Assembly (NCBI GenBank): GCA_020638195.1
Contig: JACKJC010000001.1
Coordinates: 981,001-1,045,000, forward strand
Direction of reading: 5' to 3'
DNA length: 64,000 nucleotides
Source: Methylobacteriaceae bacterium
GTDB taxonomy: Bacteria > Pseudomonadota > Alphaproteobacteria > Rhizobiales > Beijerinckiaceae
In this document: positions 34,531-45,408 of the stretch, piece by piece
How positions within the stretch are numbered: the stretch's first letter is position 1
How the letters are laid out: every line of letters begins with the position of its first letter
The notes under the pieces: generated by a model
What the model was told of the DNA's origin: nothing
The model's database searches: none
What the model saw: only the letters and a program-made list of their open reading frames with translations
Translations under genes and position numbers: made by a program

Positions 34531-35412
34531 TCAGATGAATTGGCGCGCGAGGCGATGGGTGAGGTCGCTCATGAAATCGTGCACCAGCCGCACGCGTGCG
34601 AGATCGCGGACGTCGTCGTGGGTCACGATCCAGTAGGTGCGGATCACGCGCTTCCCGGGTAGAACGCGCACGAGGTCCGGCAGGTTGCGGACGGCGTAAT
34701 CGTGCAGCACGCCGACGCCTGCGCCCGCGCGCACCGCCTCGATTTGGCCGAGCATGCCGGCGCATTCAAATTTCGGGTTTTCAGCCAGGCCGAACTCGCC
34801 GAGATAGTCGAGGGCCGGCGAAAAAATGAGGTCGGGGACGTAGGCGACGACGCGCACGCCGGCGAGTTCGCCCTGCGCCAAGGCCGGCCGCGCCTTCAGG
34901 AAGGCTTTGGAGGCATACAGGCTCAGCGAATAGTCGGTCAGCTTCTTGACCGTGAGCCGGCCTTCGACCGGCCGGTCGATGGTCACCGCGATGTCGGCCT
35001 CGCGCTTGGCGAGCGAGAAGGCGCGCGGCAGCGGCACGAGCTGGACGTTGAGGCCGGGATGCTCGTCCATCAGGGCGCTCAGATGCCGCGCCAGCACGAA
35101 TGTGCCGAAACCGTCGGGCGCGCCGACGCGGACATTGCCCGAAACGGCCACGTCCGCGCCCGACAGCGCGGCCTGCGCGCGCAGCATCTCGGTCTCGATC
35201 TTCTCGGCGCTGGCCAGAAAGGTCTCGCCGGTCGCGGTCAGCGCGCAGCCGTTGGTGCGGCGCTCGATCAGTTTCACGCCGAGCGCCGTCTCCAGGGTTG
35301 CGATACGGCGGCTGACGGTCGCATGATCCAGCCCGAGCTTTCTGGCGGCGCCGAGCATCTGTCCGGTGCGGGCGACGGCGAGAAAGATGCGGGTGTTGTC
35401 CCAGTCGAGCAT
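34531..35412 (-). CDS. LysR-family transcriptional regulator
   Basis: This 293-residue protein has an N-terminal winged HTH (MLDWDNTRIFLAVARTGQM, ARKLGLDHATVSRRIATLE) and a periplasmic-binding-like effector domain from about residue 90. The start at 35412 gives the usual LTTR beginning. It is divergent from mmsA (258 bases), a typical LTTR-target arrangement, so methylmalonate-semialdehyde dehydrogenase is the first candidate target. Confidence 0.92.
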   Translation of the reverse strand: MLDWDNTRIFLAVARTGQMLGAARKLGLDHATVSRRIATLETALGVKLIERRTNGCALTATGETFLASAEKIETEMLRAQAALSGADVAVSGNVRVGAPDGFGTFVLARHLSALMDEHPGLNVQLVPLPRAFSLAKREADIAVTIDRPVEGRLTVKKLTDYSLSLYASKAFLKARPALAQGELAGVRVVAYVPDLIFSPALDYLGEFGLAENPKFECAGMLGQIEAVRAGAGVGVLHDYAVRNLPDLVRVLPGKRVIRTYWIVTHDDVRDLARVRLVHDFMSDLTHRLARQFI

Positions 35413-35497
35413 TGTGAATGAATGCACAGCGGTTGCGCGATATCGCCGATTGATATGCGAAAATGCATGGACGATAAAGGGGCGAAGGAACAGGAAT

Positions 35498-35609
35498 CCT
35501 CATCCTGAGGAGCGATGCGCGGCATCGCGTCTCGAAGGATGGCCGAGGCAGGAATGCTAGGCTTGGCCATCCTTCAAGACGCCCGCTACGCGGGCTCCTC
35601 AGGATGAGG
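35498..35609. repeat. Palindromic intergenic repeat, family 1, copy C
   Basis: Its ends are CCTCATCCTGAGGAGC and GGCTCCTCAGGATGAGG, with inner TCTCGAAGGATGGCC and GGCCATCCTTCAAGACG arms that pair almost perfectly. It occupies the lysR-mmsA intergenic region and would form a hairpin in the mmsA leader if transcription starts before it. Confidence 0.88.
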
Positions 35610-35670
35610 AGCCGGGTTGAGGGGACGCTTTCTGCATGAGGGGCGTCGGAACGAATACAGGGAGAGGACC

Positions 35671-37170
35671 ATGGCCAAGGAATTGACCCATTTCATCGGC
35701 GGCAAGCACGTCAAGGGCACGTCGGGCCGCTTTACCGACGCCTATCAGCCGATGACCGGCGAAGTGATTTCGCGCGTGCCGCTGGCGTCGAAGGCGGAGG
35801 TTCGCGCGGCCGTCGAGAACGCTCTTGCCGCGCAGCCGGCCTGGGCCGCCACCAATCCGCAGCGTCGCGCCCGTGTGCTGATGAAGTTTCTCGAACTCGT
35901 CGCGCGCGACATGGAGCCGCTCGCCGAACTGCTCGCCCGCGAACACGGCAAGACCATTCCCGACGCCAAGGGCGACATCCAGCGCGGCGTCGAAGTCATC
36001 GAATTCGCCTGCGGCGTGCCGCATCTGATGAAGGGCGAATATACCGACAGCGCGGGCCCTGGCATCGATATCTATTCGATGCGCCAGCCGCTCGGCGTCG
36101 TCGCCGGCATCACGCCGTTCAACTTCCCGGCGATGATCCCGATGTGGAAGTTCGGCCCCGCCATCGCCTGCGGCAACGCTTTCATCCTCAAGCCGTCCGA
36201 GCGCGATGTCGGCGTGCCCATGAAGCTTGCCGAACTGATGATCGAGGCGGGCCTGCCGGCTGGCATTCTCAACGTCGTCAACGGCGACAAGGAAGCCGTC
36301 GACGCCATTCTCGACGATCGCGACGTCAAGGCCGTCGGCTTCGTCGGCTCCACGCCGATCGCCGAATATGTTTACACGCGCGGCTGCGCGGCTGGTAAGC
36401 GCGTGCAGTGTTTCGGCGGCGCCAAGAACCACATGGTGATCATGCCCGACGCCGATCTCGATCAGGCCGTCGACGCGCTGATCGGCGCTGGCTACGGTTC
36501 GGCCGGCGAACGCTGCATGGCGATCTCCGCCGCCGTTCCGGTGGGCAAGGGCACGGCGGACGCGCTGATGGAGCGTCTCATTCCCCGCGTCGAATCGCTG
36601 AAGGTCGGCCCCTCGACCGATCTCGCCGCCGACTACGGCCCGCTGGTGACGGCCGAGGCTCTGCAGCGCGTGAAGAACTACGTCGACATCGGCGTGAAGG
36701 AAGGCGCCAAGCTCGTCGTCGACGGCCGCGACTTCAAGATGCAGGGTTACGAGAACGGCTATTACATGGGAGGCTGCCTGTTCGACGACGTGACCAAGGA
36801 CATGCGCATCTACAAGGAAGAAATCTTCGGGCCGGTGCTCTCGGTCGTGCGCGCGCAAGGCTATGAGGAAGCGCTGCAGCTCGTGAACGATCACGAATAC
36901 GGCAATGGCGTCGCGATCTTCACCCGCGACGGCGACGCCGCCCGCGATTTCGCGGCGCGCTGCCAGATCGGCATGGTCGGCGTGAACGTGCCGATTCCGG
37001 TTCCGATCGCCTATTACACGTTCGGCGGCTGGAAGCGCTCGGGCTTCGGCGATCTCAACCAGCACGGCCCGGATTCGATCCGCTTCTACACGAAGACCAA
37101 GACTGTGACCTCGCGTTGGCCCTCCGGCGTGAAGGACGGCGCGAGCTTCGTGATCCCGACGATGAACTGA
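35671..37170 (+). CDS. mmsA: CoA-acylating methylmalonate-semialdehyde dehydrogenase
   Basis: This 499-residue aldehyde dehydrogenase converts methylmalonate semialdehyde (from valine or inositol breakdown) to propionyl-CoA. The catalytic Cys282 lies in GSAGERCMAIS; GITPFNFPAMIPMWK and the end GDLNQHGPDSIRFYTKTKTVTSRW are specific for MmsA/IolA. The ATG at 35671 follows GGGAGAGGACC. A terminator follows at 37224. No inositol or other valine genes are adjacent, so the pathway is not fixed. Confidence 0.95.
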   Translation: MAKELTHFIGGKHVKGTSGRFTDAYQPMTGEVISRVPLASKAEVRAAVENALAAQPAWAATNPQRRARVLMKFLELVARDMEPLAELLAREHGKTIPDAKGDIQRGVEVIEFACGVPHLMKGEYTDSAGPGIDIYSMRQPLGVVAGITPFNFPAMIPMWKFGPAIACGNAFILKPSERDVGVPMKLAELMIEAGLPAGILNVVNGDKEAVDAILDDRDVKAVGFVGSTPIAEYVYTRGCAAGKRVQCFGGAKNHMVIMPDADLDQAVDALIGAGYGSAGERCMAISAAVPVGKGTADALMERLIPRVESLKVGPSTDLAADYGPLVTAEALQRVKNYVDIGVKEGAKLVVDGRDFKMQGYENGYYMGGCLFDDVTKDMRIYKEEIFGPVLSVVRAQGYEEALQLVNDHEYGNGVAIFTRDGDAARDFAARCQIGMVGVNVPIPVPIAYYTFGGWKRSGFGDLNQHGPDSIRFYTKTKTVTSRWPSGVKDGASFVIPTMN

Positions 37171-37223
37171 TCGCCAGTATGCGCATGATCGCGTTGCGTT
37201 GACGCGATCTCGCCAGAATGTAG

Positions 37224-37259
37224 ACCCGGTGCGATGGTGCTGCCTCGCATCGGGTTTTT
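37224..37259 (+). terminator. Rho-independent terminator of mmsA
   Basis: The arms CCCGGTGCGA and TCGCATCGGG pair with one G-T wobble around a ten-base loop and are followed by TTTTT. It lies 54 bases beyond the mmsA stop and upstream of the MFS gene. Confidence 0.85.
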
Positions 37260-37298
37260 CATGAATCCCTTCCTCTTTGTCTTTGGGAGCGCCGCGGC

Positions 37299-38483
37299 GT
37301 GAGCGTTTCCGTTCCCTCCCGCACGCGGCTCGTTGCGCGCATCGGCGTCGCGCAGCTGATCGGCTATGGCGGCACCTATTACCTGCCGGCGATTCTCGCC
37401 GCGCCGATCGGGCGCGAGCTCGGCCTGTCGTCCAACTGGACTTTTGGGGGGCTCTCGCTCGCGCTGGTTGTTTCGAGCTTCATCGGGCCGGCGGTCGGTC
37501 GCTACGTCGATCGGGGCGGTGGGCGCCGGGCGTTGGTCGCCTCCAATTTCGCCTTTGCGCTCGGGCTCACGCTGCTGGGACTGGCAAATGGCCTCGCGAT
37601 GACCATCGCCGCCTGGCTGTTCATCGGGCTGGGCTGCGGGCTCGGCTATTACGAGACGGCCTTCGCCGCGCTGACGCGGCTCTACGGCGTCTCGGCGCGG
37701 CGTCTCATCTCCGGCGTCACGTTGATCGCCGGCTTCACCTCGACCGTGTCATGGCCGCTGATGGCGTGGCTGGAGGCGCATGCGGGCTGGCGGGGCACAT
37801 GTTTTTTCTGGGTCGCCGCCAATCTCATGATCGCGCTGCCGCTCAATCTCACCCTGCCGGCGCCGGGCGTCGTCGTCGAACCGGAGGCCGCTTCCGGCGA
37901 GCGAAGCCGCCAGCCTGTCGTGCTCGACGCTTCGTCGGAGCGGCGGGCGATGACGGCCATCGCGCTGATGTTCACCGCCACCGCCATCGTCAGCTCCGGT
38001 CTCTCGGCGATCATGCCGAACCTGCTCGCGCATTTCGGCGTGTCGCACACGACGGCGATCCTCGCTTCGGCCCTGATCGGGCCGGCGCAGGTGATCGGCC
38101 GGCTTGCGGAAATGGGATGGCTGACGCGCTACCACCCGCTCGTGTCGGCGCGGCTGGCGACAATGTTCCTGCCGATCGGAACGGGCGCCTTCGTGCTCGG
38201 CGGCGCGGCTTTCGCCGTGCCCTTCACGATGCTCTACGGGCTCGGCAACGGCATATTGACGATCGCGCGCGGCTCGCTGCCGCTCGCGATCTTCGGTCCC
38301 GCGGGCTACGGACGGCGCGTCGGCCTTCTCTCCGCGCCGTCGCGGATGGCCGCCGCCGCAGCGCCGGTCGCGGTCGGCATGCTGTTCGACGCCTCTCCAA
38401 CGACTGGCCTTTTCGCGATGGTGGCCTGCAATCTGATCGGCTTTGCCGCGCTCTTCATCATCTCGACTCGAGCGCGGCACTGA
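37299..38483 (+). CDS. Major facilitator superfamily transporter
   Basis: This 394-residue inner-membrane protein has about twelve hydrophobic segments. The loop between helices 2 and 3 contains GRYVDRGGGRRAL, the MFS motif A region, and the middle loop (about residues 195-215) is charged. It most resembles the MFS branch annotated as arsenite/antibiotic or unknown exporters, with no substrate evident. A GTG at 37299 with GGGAG upstream is the likely start. Its end abuts the convergent GlsB-family gene. Confidence 0.83.
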   Translation: MSVSVPSRTRLVARIGVAQLIGYGGTYYLPAILAAPIGRELGLSSNWTFGGLSLALVVSSFIGPAVGRYVDRGGGRRALVASNFAFALGLTLLGLANGLAMTIAAWLFIGLGCGLGYYETAFAALTRLYGVSARRLISGVTLIAGFTSTVSWPLMAWLEAHAGWRGTCFFWVAANLMIALPLNLTLPAPGVVVEPEAASGERSRQPVVLDASSERRAMTAIALMFTATAIVSSGLSAIMPNLLAHFGVSHTTAILASALIGPAQVIGRLAEMGWLTRYHPLVSARLATMFLPIGTGAFVLGGAAFAVPFTMLYGLGNGILTIARGSLPLAIFGPAGYGRRVGLLSAPSRMAAAAAPVAVGMLFDASPTTGLFAMVACNLIGFAALFIISTRARH

Positions 38484-38735
38484 TCAGCCGCGTCCCGCGA
38501 CCTGGTGATAAACCCACAGCACCACGACGGCGCCGACGATCGACACGATCAGACTGTAGATGTTGAGCCCGGTCACGCCGGCCGCGCCGAAGAACGTGAA
38601 GATGAAACCGCCGACCACGGCGCCCACGATGCCGAGCACGACATCCATCAGGAAGCCTTGTCCGGTCTTGTTGACGATCTTCGAGCCGATGAAGCCGGCG
38701 ATCAGGCCGAGGATGATCCATGCGATGACTGACAT
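38484..38735 (-). CDS. GlsB/YeaQ/YmgE-family small membrane protein
   Basis: This 83-residue protein has three hydrophobic segments and the transglycosylase-associated/YeaQ pattern (IIAGFIGSKI, GFLMDVVLGIVGAVVGGFIF). Members are stress-induced inner-membrane proteins of unclear role. The ATG at 38735 follows GGAGAAAGCGC; the upstream frame extension has no such site. It stands divergent from the YidB-like gene. Confidence 0.88.
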   Translation of the reverse strand: MSVIAWIILGLIAGFIGSKIVNKTGQGFLMDVVLGIVGAVVGGFIFTFFGAAGVTGLNIYSLIVSIVGAVVVLWVYHQVAGRG

Positions 38736-38994
38736 GCGCTTTCTCCAGACCTGCCGGCGCGGGCGTCGCCCCGGCTTGCACGAAATGTCGTGACCCTTTT
38801 TCCAAAACGCAAGTGACCTTCGACGGGTTGAAGCCGTGTCCGCATCGTCGCAAGGACTTGTCTTGGACATGTTCCGACACGACATTGTCCATCGCGGGCG
38901 GCCGGGCCGCAGGATTGCCCCGGCCAGATCTTTGGTTTTCCGCGTCGCATCCGCCGAAGGCTTCTGCGGCGTTCAATCAGCGAGGGAGAGCAAA

Positions 38995-39447
38995 ATGGGT
39001 TTCTTCGACAACGCCATACAGGACGCCGTGCCTGGCGGCAGCCTCGCCAAGCCGATCGCCATCGCCATCGGCGCGCTTCTCCTCAAGAACATGCTGACCC
39101 GCAAGTCGGAGCCTGAGCCCGCTCCGGCGCCTTCGCCCTCGCTGCCGCCGCTCGGCGGCGACGGCGGCGGTCTGCTGGGCGGCCTCGGCGACCTCGTCTC
39201 CAAATTCGAACGGGCCGGCCAGGGCGGCACGATCGGCTCGTGGATCGGTTCCGGCCAGAATCAGCCGATCCAGCCAGGACAGCTCGGCTCGACGCTCGGT
39301 CAGACGACGATCAGCGATCTCGCGCGCCAGGCGGGCGTCAGCGAGCAGGACCTGCTCAACGGCCTCGCTCAGGCGCTGCTGGGCGTGATCGACAAACTGA
39401 CGCCGCGCGGTCGCCTGCCCACGGCCGAGGAGCTGACGGCGCGCTGA
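38995..39447 (+). CDS. YidB-family (DUF937) protein
   Basis: This 150-residue protein matches YidB-like proteins: GFFDNAIQDAV at the start, a flexible Pro/Gly-rich linker (about residues 38-60), then LGDLVSKFERAGQGGTIGSWIG and the LARQAGVSEQDLLNGLAQAL...IDKLTPRGRLP domain. The role is unknown; some members link to stress or envelope. The ATG follows GAGGGAGAGCAAA, and a strong terminator follows the gene. Confidence 0.87.
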   Translation: MGFFDNAIQDAVPGGSLAKPIAIAIGALLLKNMLTRKSEPEPAPAPSPSLPPLGGDGGGLLGGLGDLVSKFERAGQGGTIGSWIGSGQNQPIQPGQLGSTLGQTTISDLARQAGVSEQDLLNGLAQALLGVIDKLTPRGRLPTAEELTAR

Positions 39448-39471
39448 ACCCGGACCGCGCGTATATCATCG

Positions 39472-39500
39472 TCCGGCGGCTTCGGCCGCCGGATTTTTTT
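39472..39500 (+). terminator. Rho-independent terminator of the yidB-like gene
   Basis: The arms TCCGGCGGC and GCCGCCGGA form a perfect nine-pair stem with a TTCG tetraloop and are followed by seven T. It lies 24 bases beyond the stop. Confidence 0.95.
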
Positions 39501-39516
39501 CGTTTGCGTGAAAGTT

Positions 39517-39924
39517 TCAGGCGGCCTTGCTGGCCTGCGGCTGAGCCTGTGTCGGCGCCAGCAGTCCCGCCGCCGTCAAAACCAGCGCCTTCGTGTAATC
39601 CTTGGCCAGAGCCGGCGATCGACGGAAGCGCGCGATGATCACCTCCGCGATCTCGTCGATCACGGCCTCGTCGGCCTCCGCGATGAGGTCGGCGTGCAGG
39701 CCCGCGCCGCGGATCAGTGTCGCGAGGTCGCGACGGCTTGCGGCGGCGCCGTGCGGAAGATTGGAGAGGGCGCAGCGCCAGGCGCGCCAGTGAAGGTCTG
39801 CGAGCGTCTTGCCGGCGCCCGATTCGCGCGCCGCGGCGCCCCAGACCATGCTCAGACGATCGCGGGCAAGCGGTTCAGCCCAAAGCAGAATATCGGCGGC
39901 TAGCCTTGCATTGTCGAAGCGCAC
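39517..39924 (-). CDS. Conserved hypothetical helical protein
   Basis: I do not recognise this 135-residue protein. It is predicted all-helical, with MRFDNARLAADILLWAEPLARD at the start, a single early WGAAARESGAGKTLADLHW segment and an acidic middle (ADLIAEADEAVIDEIAEVI). There are no cysteines or obvious catalytic motifs beyond scattered Asp/Glu, and no signal peptide. It is a lone leftward gene between two terminators. Codon bias looks like that of neighbouring genes, which supports it being real. Confidence 0.6.
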   Translation of the reverse strand: MRFDNARLAADILLWAEPLARDRLSMVWGAAARESGAGKTLADLHWRAWRCALSNLPHGAAASRRDLATLIRGAGLHADLIAEADEAVIDEIAEVIIARFRRSPALAKDYTKALVLTAAGLLAPTQAQPQASKAA

Positions 39925-40033
39925 GGTGGGGGCCCGTCGGGTGCAATCAATAACGGCGAATGACCGTTGATAGCACAGGTTCTTCCGGCTTTCCGTCAGG
40001 TGAGAAAATTTTTGTCGGGGATTGCGGGGACAA

Positions 40034-40064
40034 CAAAAAAGCCGCCGCGCAGGGCGCGGCGGCT
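40034..40064 (-). terminator. Rho-independent terminator of pckA
   Basis: Read leftward, AGCCGCCGCGC-CCT-GCGCGGCGGCT is followed by TTTTTGTTG. The stem has about eleven GC-rich pairs and lies 25 bases beyond the pckA stop. Confidence 0.95.
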
Positions 40065-40088
40065 TCGCAATCTTCAGGTGGCTTTCGC

Positions 40089-41702
<1,614 letters not shown>

Positions 41703-41853
41703 GCGTTTCTCCCGATCGGTCGGGGCCGCTTTGCTCTAGTCGCGGTCCGGACGCATCGTGTCACAAAGGTGAAAGTGGCGCGACGTTTAGTGCGCGCGCG
41801 TCCCAAGGGCAAGACGCCAAGGGTGCAATTAGGTCGACAATATCAACAGCTCG

Positions 41854-42747
41854 TTACGAATCCGGAGATGTTTTCTCGCTCGCGGCGCGCGATTGCTTCG
41901 CTAGAGCAACTAGAATTTCACGCAAGGCGCCCGCTGTTGCAATGCGGGATGGAAAGACGATTCGCGAAGTCCTGTCGCCGGCTGCGAGGTCGAGTCCTTC
42001 CGGATCGAGCCCGGTGGCATGCCAGCGCGCATCCGGCTGACCATCCAGTTTCGCGGCATAGAGTCGCAGCGCATCCGCATGATCGGCGTTGAGATGGCCG
42101 ACCGCGCTCTCCTCCGCCGCCACCAGATCATCGGCGCCCGAGAGATCGGCGAGGATCGCAGATGGTTCGAAATCGGCGGCGCGGGCGAAGCCGCCATTGA
42201 GATGAAATCCGGTCGGCGTCATCCGCCAGAAGGAGAAATCGGCGAAGTCGGCGTAGAGCGCGGATTTTGGATGGCGGGCGAGAAAGCGCGCCCGCAGGGC
42301 GGGATCGGCGTCGCGCGCGATCGTCCCGGAAACCGTGAGGCGCGGATGCGCCAGCGGATCGCCCTTGCCGGTCTGGGCGAGCAGGATCGACGCCTGCGGC
42401 CGCGCTTCGAGATTGCGGGTGTGGGCGGCCAGTTTCGACATCAGCAGGATCGGCGCGCCGTCATGGGCGGTCGCGACATTCACCAGCGTGGCGAACGGGA
42501 AGCCATTCGCATCCAGCGTCGCCAGCCCGCCGGCTCGGATCGTGCGCAACAGGCGCTTGGCTTCGCCGACCGCGTCGTATTCAGGCCGGCCTGACGCTGG
42601 ATCGCCGGGCTTTTCAGGGGTTTCGCGGGGCAAGGTCTCGATTTCCGGCGTTTTGCAACCTATATTCCGCAGAACTGTCGCATTTTGGCCTGAAACGGCC
42701 AAGACATTCCGCCCGCACGCCGCAGACCGGCGAAGTTCAGGCCGCAT
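41854..42747 (-). CDS. HugZ-like pyridoxamine-phosphate-oxidase-fold protein
   Basis: This protein of up to 297 residues has an N-terminal split-barrel domain (LLRTIRAGGLATLDANGFPFATLVN, DPLAHPRLTVSGTIARD) and a C-terminal DUF2470-like domain (VGHLNADHADALRLYAAKLDG) with the HxxxH pattern of HugZ proteins. HugZ members bind or degrade heme, others are flavin-binding; here heme use is an inference. The first ~45 residues are Cys/Arg-rich and unlike the family, so the true start may be an internal non-ATG codon. It is divergent from chvI. Confidence 0.8.
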   Translation of the reverse strand: MRPELRRSAACGRNVLAVSGQNATVLRNIGCKTPEIETLPRETPEKPGDPASGRPEYDAVGEAKRLLRTIRAGGLATLDANGFPFATLVNVATAHDGAPILLMSKLAAHTRNLEARPQASILLAQTGKGDPLAHPRLTVSGTIARDADPALRARFLARHPKSALYADFADFSFWRMTPTGFHLNGGFARAADFEPSAILADLSGADDLVAAEESAVGHLNADHADALRLYAAKLDGQPDARWHATGLDPEGLDLAAGDRTSRIVFPSRIATAGALREILVALAKQSRAASEKTSPDS

Positions 42748-42839
42748 TCATCGCATGCGGCGCAATTTTCCGGGCGCAACGTGGCGGGCGCGTGTCCGGT
42801 TCCGCCACGCTCGCCCCTGGTTCGAGGATTTCACGCTAC

Positions 42840-43538
42840 ATGCCGACCATCGCTCTCGTCGACGACGACCGCAACATCCTGACCTCGGTCTCCATTGCGC
42901 TCGAGGGCGAGGGCTATCGCGTCCAGACCTATACCGACGGCGCTTCCGCGCTCGACGGACTGCGCACAAACCCGCCCGATCTCGCGATCTTCGACATCAA
43001 GATGCCGCGTATGGACGGCATGGAGCTCCTGCGGCGCCTGCGCCAGAAATCGGATCTGCCGGTGATCTTCCTGACCTCGAAGGACGAGGAGATCGACGAA
43101 TTGTTCGGCCTGAAAATGGGCGCGGACGATTTCATCCGTAAACCCTTCTCGCAGCGGCTGCTGGTAGAGCGCGTGAAGGCGATCCTGCGCCGCTCCGCGC
43201 CGAAGGAGGCGACGACGCAGAAGGAGCAGGAGGTCAAGCTGCTGGAGCGCGGCGCGCTGCGCATGGACCCCGAGCGCCACACCTGCACCTGGAACGGCCA
43301 GCCGGTGACGCTTACCGTCACCGAGTTTTTGATCCTGCAGGCGCTCGCCACCCGCCCGGGCGTCGTCAAGAGCCGCAATGCGCTGATGGACGCCGCCTAC
43401 GACGATCAGGTCTATGTCGACGACCGCACAATCGACAGCCACATCAAGCGCCTGCGCAAGAAGTTCAAGGCGGTGGACGACGATTTCGAGATGATCGAAA
43501 CGCTGTACGGCGTCGGCTATCGCTTCAAGGAAGCATGA
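42840..43538 (+). CDS. chvI: Response regulator ChvI (OmpR family)
   Basis: This 232-residue regulator has a receiver domain with the phosphoacceptor Asp52 (AIFDIKMPRMDG) and the conserved DDD at 8-10, then a winged-helix DNA-binding domain from about residue 135 (LTVTEFLILQALATRPG, DRTIDSHIKRLRKKF). Together with ChvG it controls the envelope, acid and host-associated responses in Rhizobiales. The start at 42840 removes 16 unrelated residues from a longer frame. Confidence 0.94.
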   Translation: MPTIALVDDDRNILTSVSIALEGEGYRVQTYTDGASALDGLRTNPPDLAIFDIKMPRMDGMELLRRLRQKSDLPVIFLTSKDEEIDELFGLKMGADDFIRKPFSQRLLVERVKAILRRSAPKEATTQKEQEVKLLERGALRMDPERHTCTWNGQPVTLTVTEFLILQALATRPGVVKSRNALMDAAYDDQVYVDDRTIDSHIKRLRKKFKAVDDDFEMIETLYGVGYRFKEA

Positions 43539-43543
43539 GCGAG

Positions 43544-43600
43544 GGACCTCGAGCCTTCAGGCTCGGATGCAACCCGAGCGAGCCTCATGGCTCGCAGTCC
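43544..43600. repeat. Palindromic intergenic repeat, family 3, copy A
   Basis: It opens with GGACCTCGAGCCTTCAGGC and closes with GAGCCTCATGGCTCGCAGTCC. It holds two small hairpins (CGAGCC-TTCA-GGCTCG and CGAGCC-TCAT-GGCTCG) that are also inverted copies of each other. It fills the chvI-chvG gap; the related copy B is at 46903-46966. Confidence 0.85.
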
Positions 43601-43614
43601 AATTCGGGAGCCGC

Positions 43615-45408
43615 ATGAGCGTCGAGGCGCATAGCGAGCAGGTTGCGCGGCCGATGCGCCGGCTGAAACGGCTCGTGCGCGTGCGCCAGCTGTGGCGTGC
43701 GACGCTCGCGCGCTTCTCTTCCTCGCTCACCCGCCGCATCATCGTCCTCAATCTCGGCGGCCTGTTCGCGCTGCTGCTCGGCTTCCTCTATCTCAACCAG
43801 TTCCGTGCCGGCCTGATCGACGCGCGGCTGCAGAGCCTGCAGATCCAGGGCGAGATCATCGCGGCCGCGATCGCCTCCTCGGCGACTGTGGAAACGGATT
43901 CGATCGCCATCGATCCGGAGAAGCTGTTGCAGCTCGCGCCCGGCCAGAGCTATGGCCCCTCCGACGAGGCCTCCCCCAGCCTCGAATTCTCGATCAATCC
44001 CGATCGCATCGGGCCGCTGCTGCATCGCCTCGTCTCGCCGACCCGCACGCGCGCACGCGTCTACGACCGCGATGGCTACATGCTGCTCGATTCCCGCTCG
44101 ATCACGAGCCGCTCGCTGATCGTGCCCTCGGAACTGCCGCCGGTCGGCGAGAAGCCGAGCCTGTGGGAAAGCCTTTGGGCGCATTTCAAGGGCCTGTACG
44201 GACAGAGTGGGCCGTCCTCGAGCGCGATCGAGGCGGCGACCAGCGACGGGCGCGCCTATCCGGAGGTCGCGCGCGCGCTTTCGGGCGCCGCTGGCTCCGT
44301 CGTGCGCGTCAACAGTCGCGGCGAGACCGTCGTGTCCGTCGCCGTGCCCATCCAGCGGTTTCGCGCCGTGCGCGGCGCGCTGCTGCTCTCGACCCAAGGC
44401 GGCGACATCGACAAGATCATCGCCTCGGAGCGCTGGGCGATCGTTCGCATCTTCCTCGTCTCGGCGAGCGTGATGCTGCTTCTTTCGCTGTTCTTCGCCG
44501 GTACGATCGCCGAGCCGATCCGCCGCCTTGCCGAAGCCGCCGAACGCGTGCGGCGCGGCGGCAAGGCGCGCCACGAGATTCCTGATTTCTCCGACCGTTC
44601 GGACGAGATAGGCCATCTGTCCGGGGCGCTGCGCGACATGACCGGCTCGCTTTATCTGCGTATCGAGGCGATCGAGAGTTTCGCCGCAGACGTCGCGCAC
44701 GAGTTGAAGAACCCGCTGACCTCGCTGCGCAGCGCGGTCGAGACGCTGCCGATCGCCAAGACCGAGAACTCCCGCAAGCGCCTGCTCGAAGTCATCGAGC
44801 ACGACGTACGACGGCTCGACCGGTTGATCTCGGATATTTCCGACGCCTCGCGGCTCGACGCCGAGCTCGCGCGCTTCGACATGGCGGAAGTCGATCTGTC
44901 GGCGGCCTTGCAGGCGGTGGTCGGCGTCGCGCAGGGCGTCGATCGCGGCGACGGGGTGCGTGTCGAATTCGATCTCGCCGCCGCGCCCGCGATGGAGAAC
45001 GGCCGTAAGCCCTGGCGCGTGCTCGGTCATGATTCGCGGCTCGGCCAAGTCTTCAACAATCTCATAGACAATGCCCGCTCCTTCTCGGAGCCCGGCGGCG
45101 TCGTGCGCGTGAGCTTGAAGCCCGCGCGCGGCCCGGGCGCGAATGGCGGCCGCGACGGCTACGAGGCTATAGTCGACGACGACGGGCCGGGCATTCCCGC
45201 GCACGCCTTCGAGCGCATTTTCGAGCGCTTCTACACCGATCGCCCCAATCAGGGTTTTGGCCAGAACTCCGGGCTCGGCCTCTCCATCTCGCGGCAGATC
45301 GTCGAAGCGCACGGCGGCCGCATCCGCGCGATGAACCGCGCCGATCCGAAAGATCCCGAGAAGCCGCTCGGCGCGCGCTTCACCGTCTGGCTGCCGGCGG
45401 CGCCATGA
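43615..45408 (+). CDS. chvG: Sensor histidine kinase ChvG
   Basis: This 597-residue inner-membrane kinase has a first membrane helix at about residues 42-62, a periplasmic stimulus domain to about 275, a second helix at 277-297, HAMP, and a HisKA domain with His362 (ADVAHELKNPLTS). The HATPase domain carries the N box (NNLIDNARSFS), VDDDGPGIP and GLGLSISRQI. The start at 43615 follows CGGGAG; the frame opens earlier, but the added residues are encoded by the repeat. Its stop overlaps hprK by ATGA. Confidence 0.94.
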   Translation: MSVEAHSEQVARPMRRLKRLVRVRQLWRATLARFSSSLTRRIIVLNLGGLFALLLGFLYLNQFRAGLIDARLQSLQIQGEIIAAAIASSATVETDSIAIDPEKLLQLAPGQSYGPSDEASPSLEFSINPDRIGPLLHRLVSPTRTRARVYDRDGYMLLDSRSITSRSLIVPSELPPVGEKPSLWESLWAHFKGLYGQSGPSSSAIEAATSDGRAYPEVARALSGAAGSVVRVNSRGETVVSVAVPIQRFRAVRGALLLSTQGGDIDKIIASERWAIVRIFLVSASVMLLLSLFFAGTIAEPIRRLAEAAERVRRGGKARHEIPDFSDRSDEIGHLSGALRDMTGSLYLRIEAIESFAADVAHELKNPLTSLRSAVETLPIAKTENSRKRLLEVIEHDVRRLDRLISDISDASRLDAELARFDMAEVDLSAALQAVVGVAQGVDRGDGVRVEFDLAAAPAMENGRKPWRVLGHDSRLGQVFNNLIDNARSFSEPGGVVRVSLKPARGPGANGGRDGYEAIVDDDGPGIPAHAFERIFERFYTDRPNQGFGQNSGLGLSISRQIVEAHGGRIRAMNRADPKDPEKPLGARFTVWLPAAP

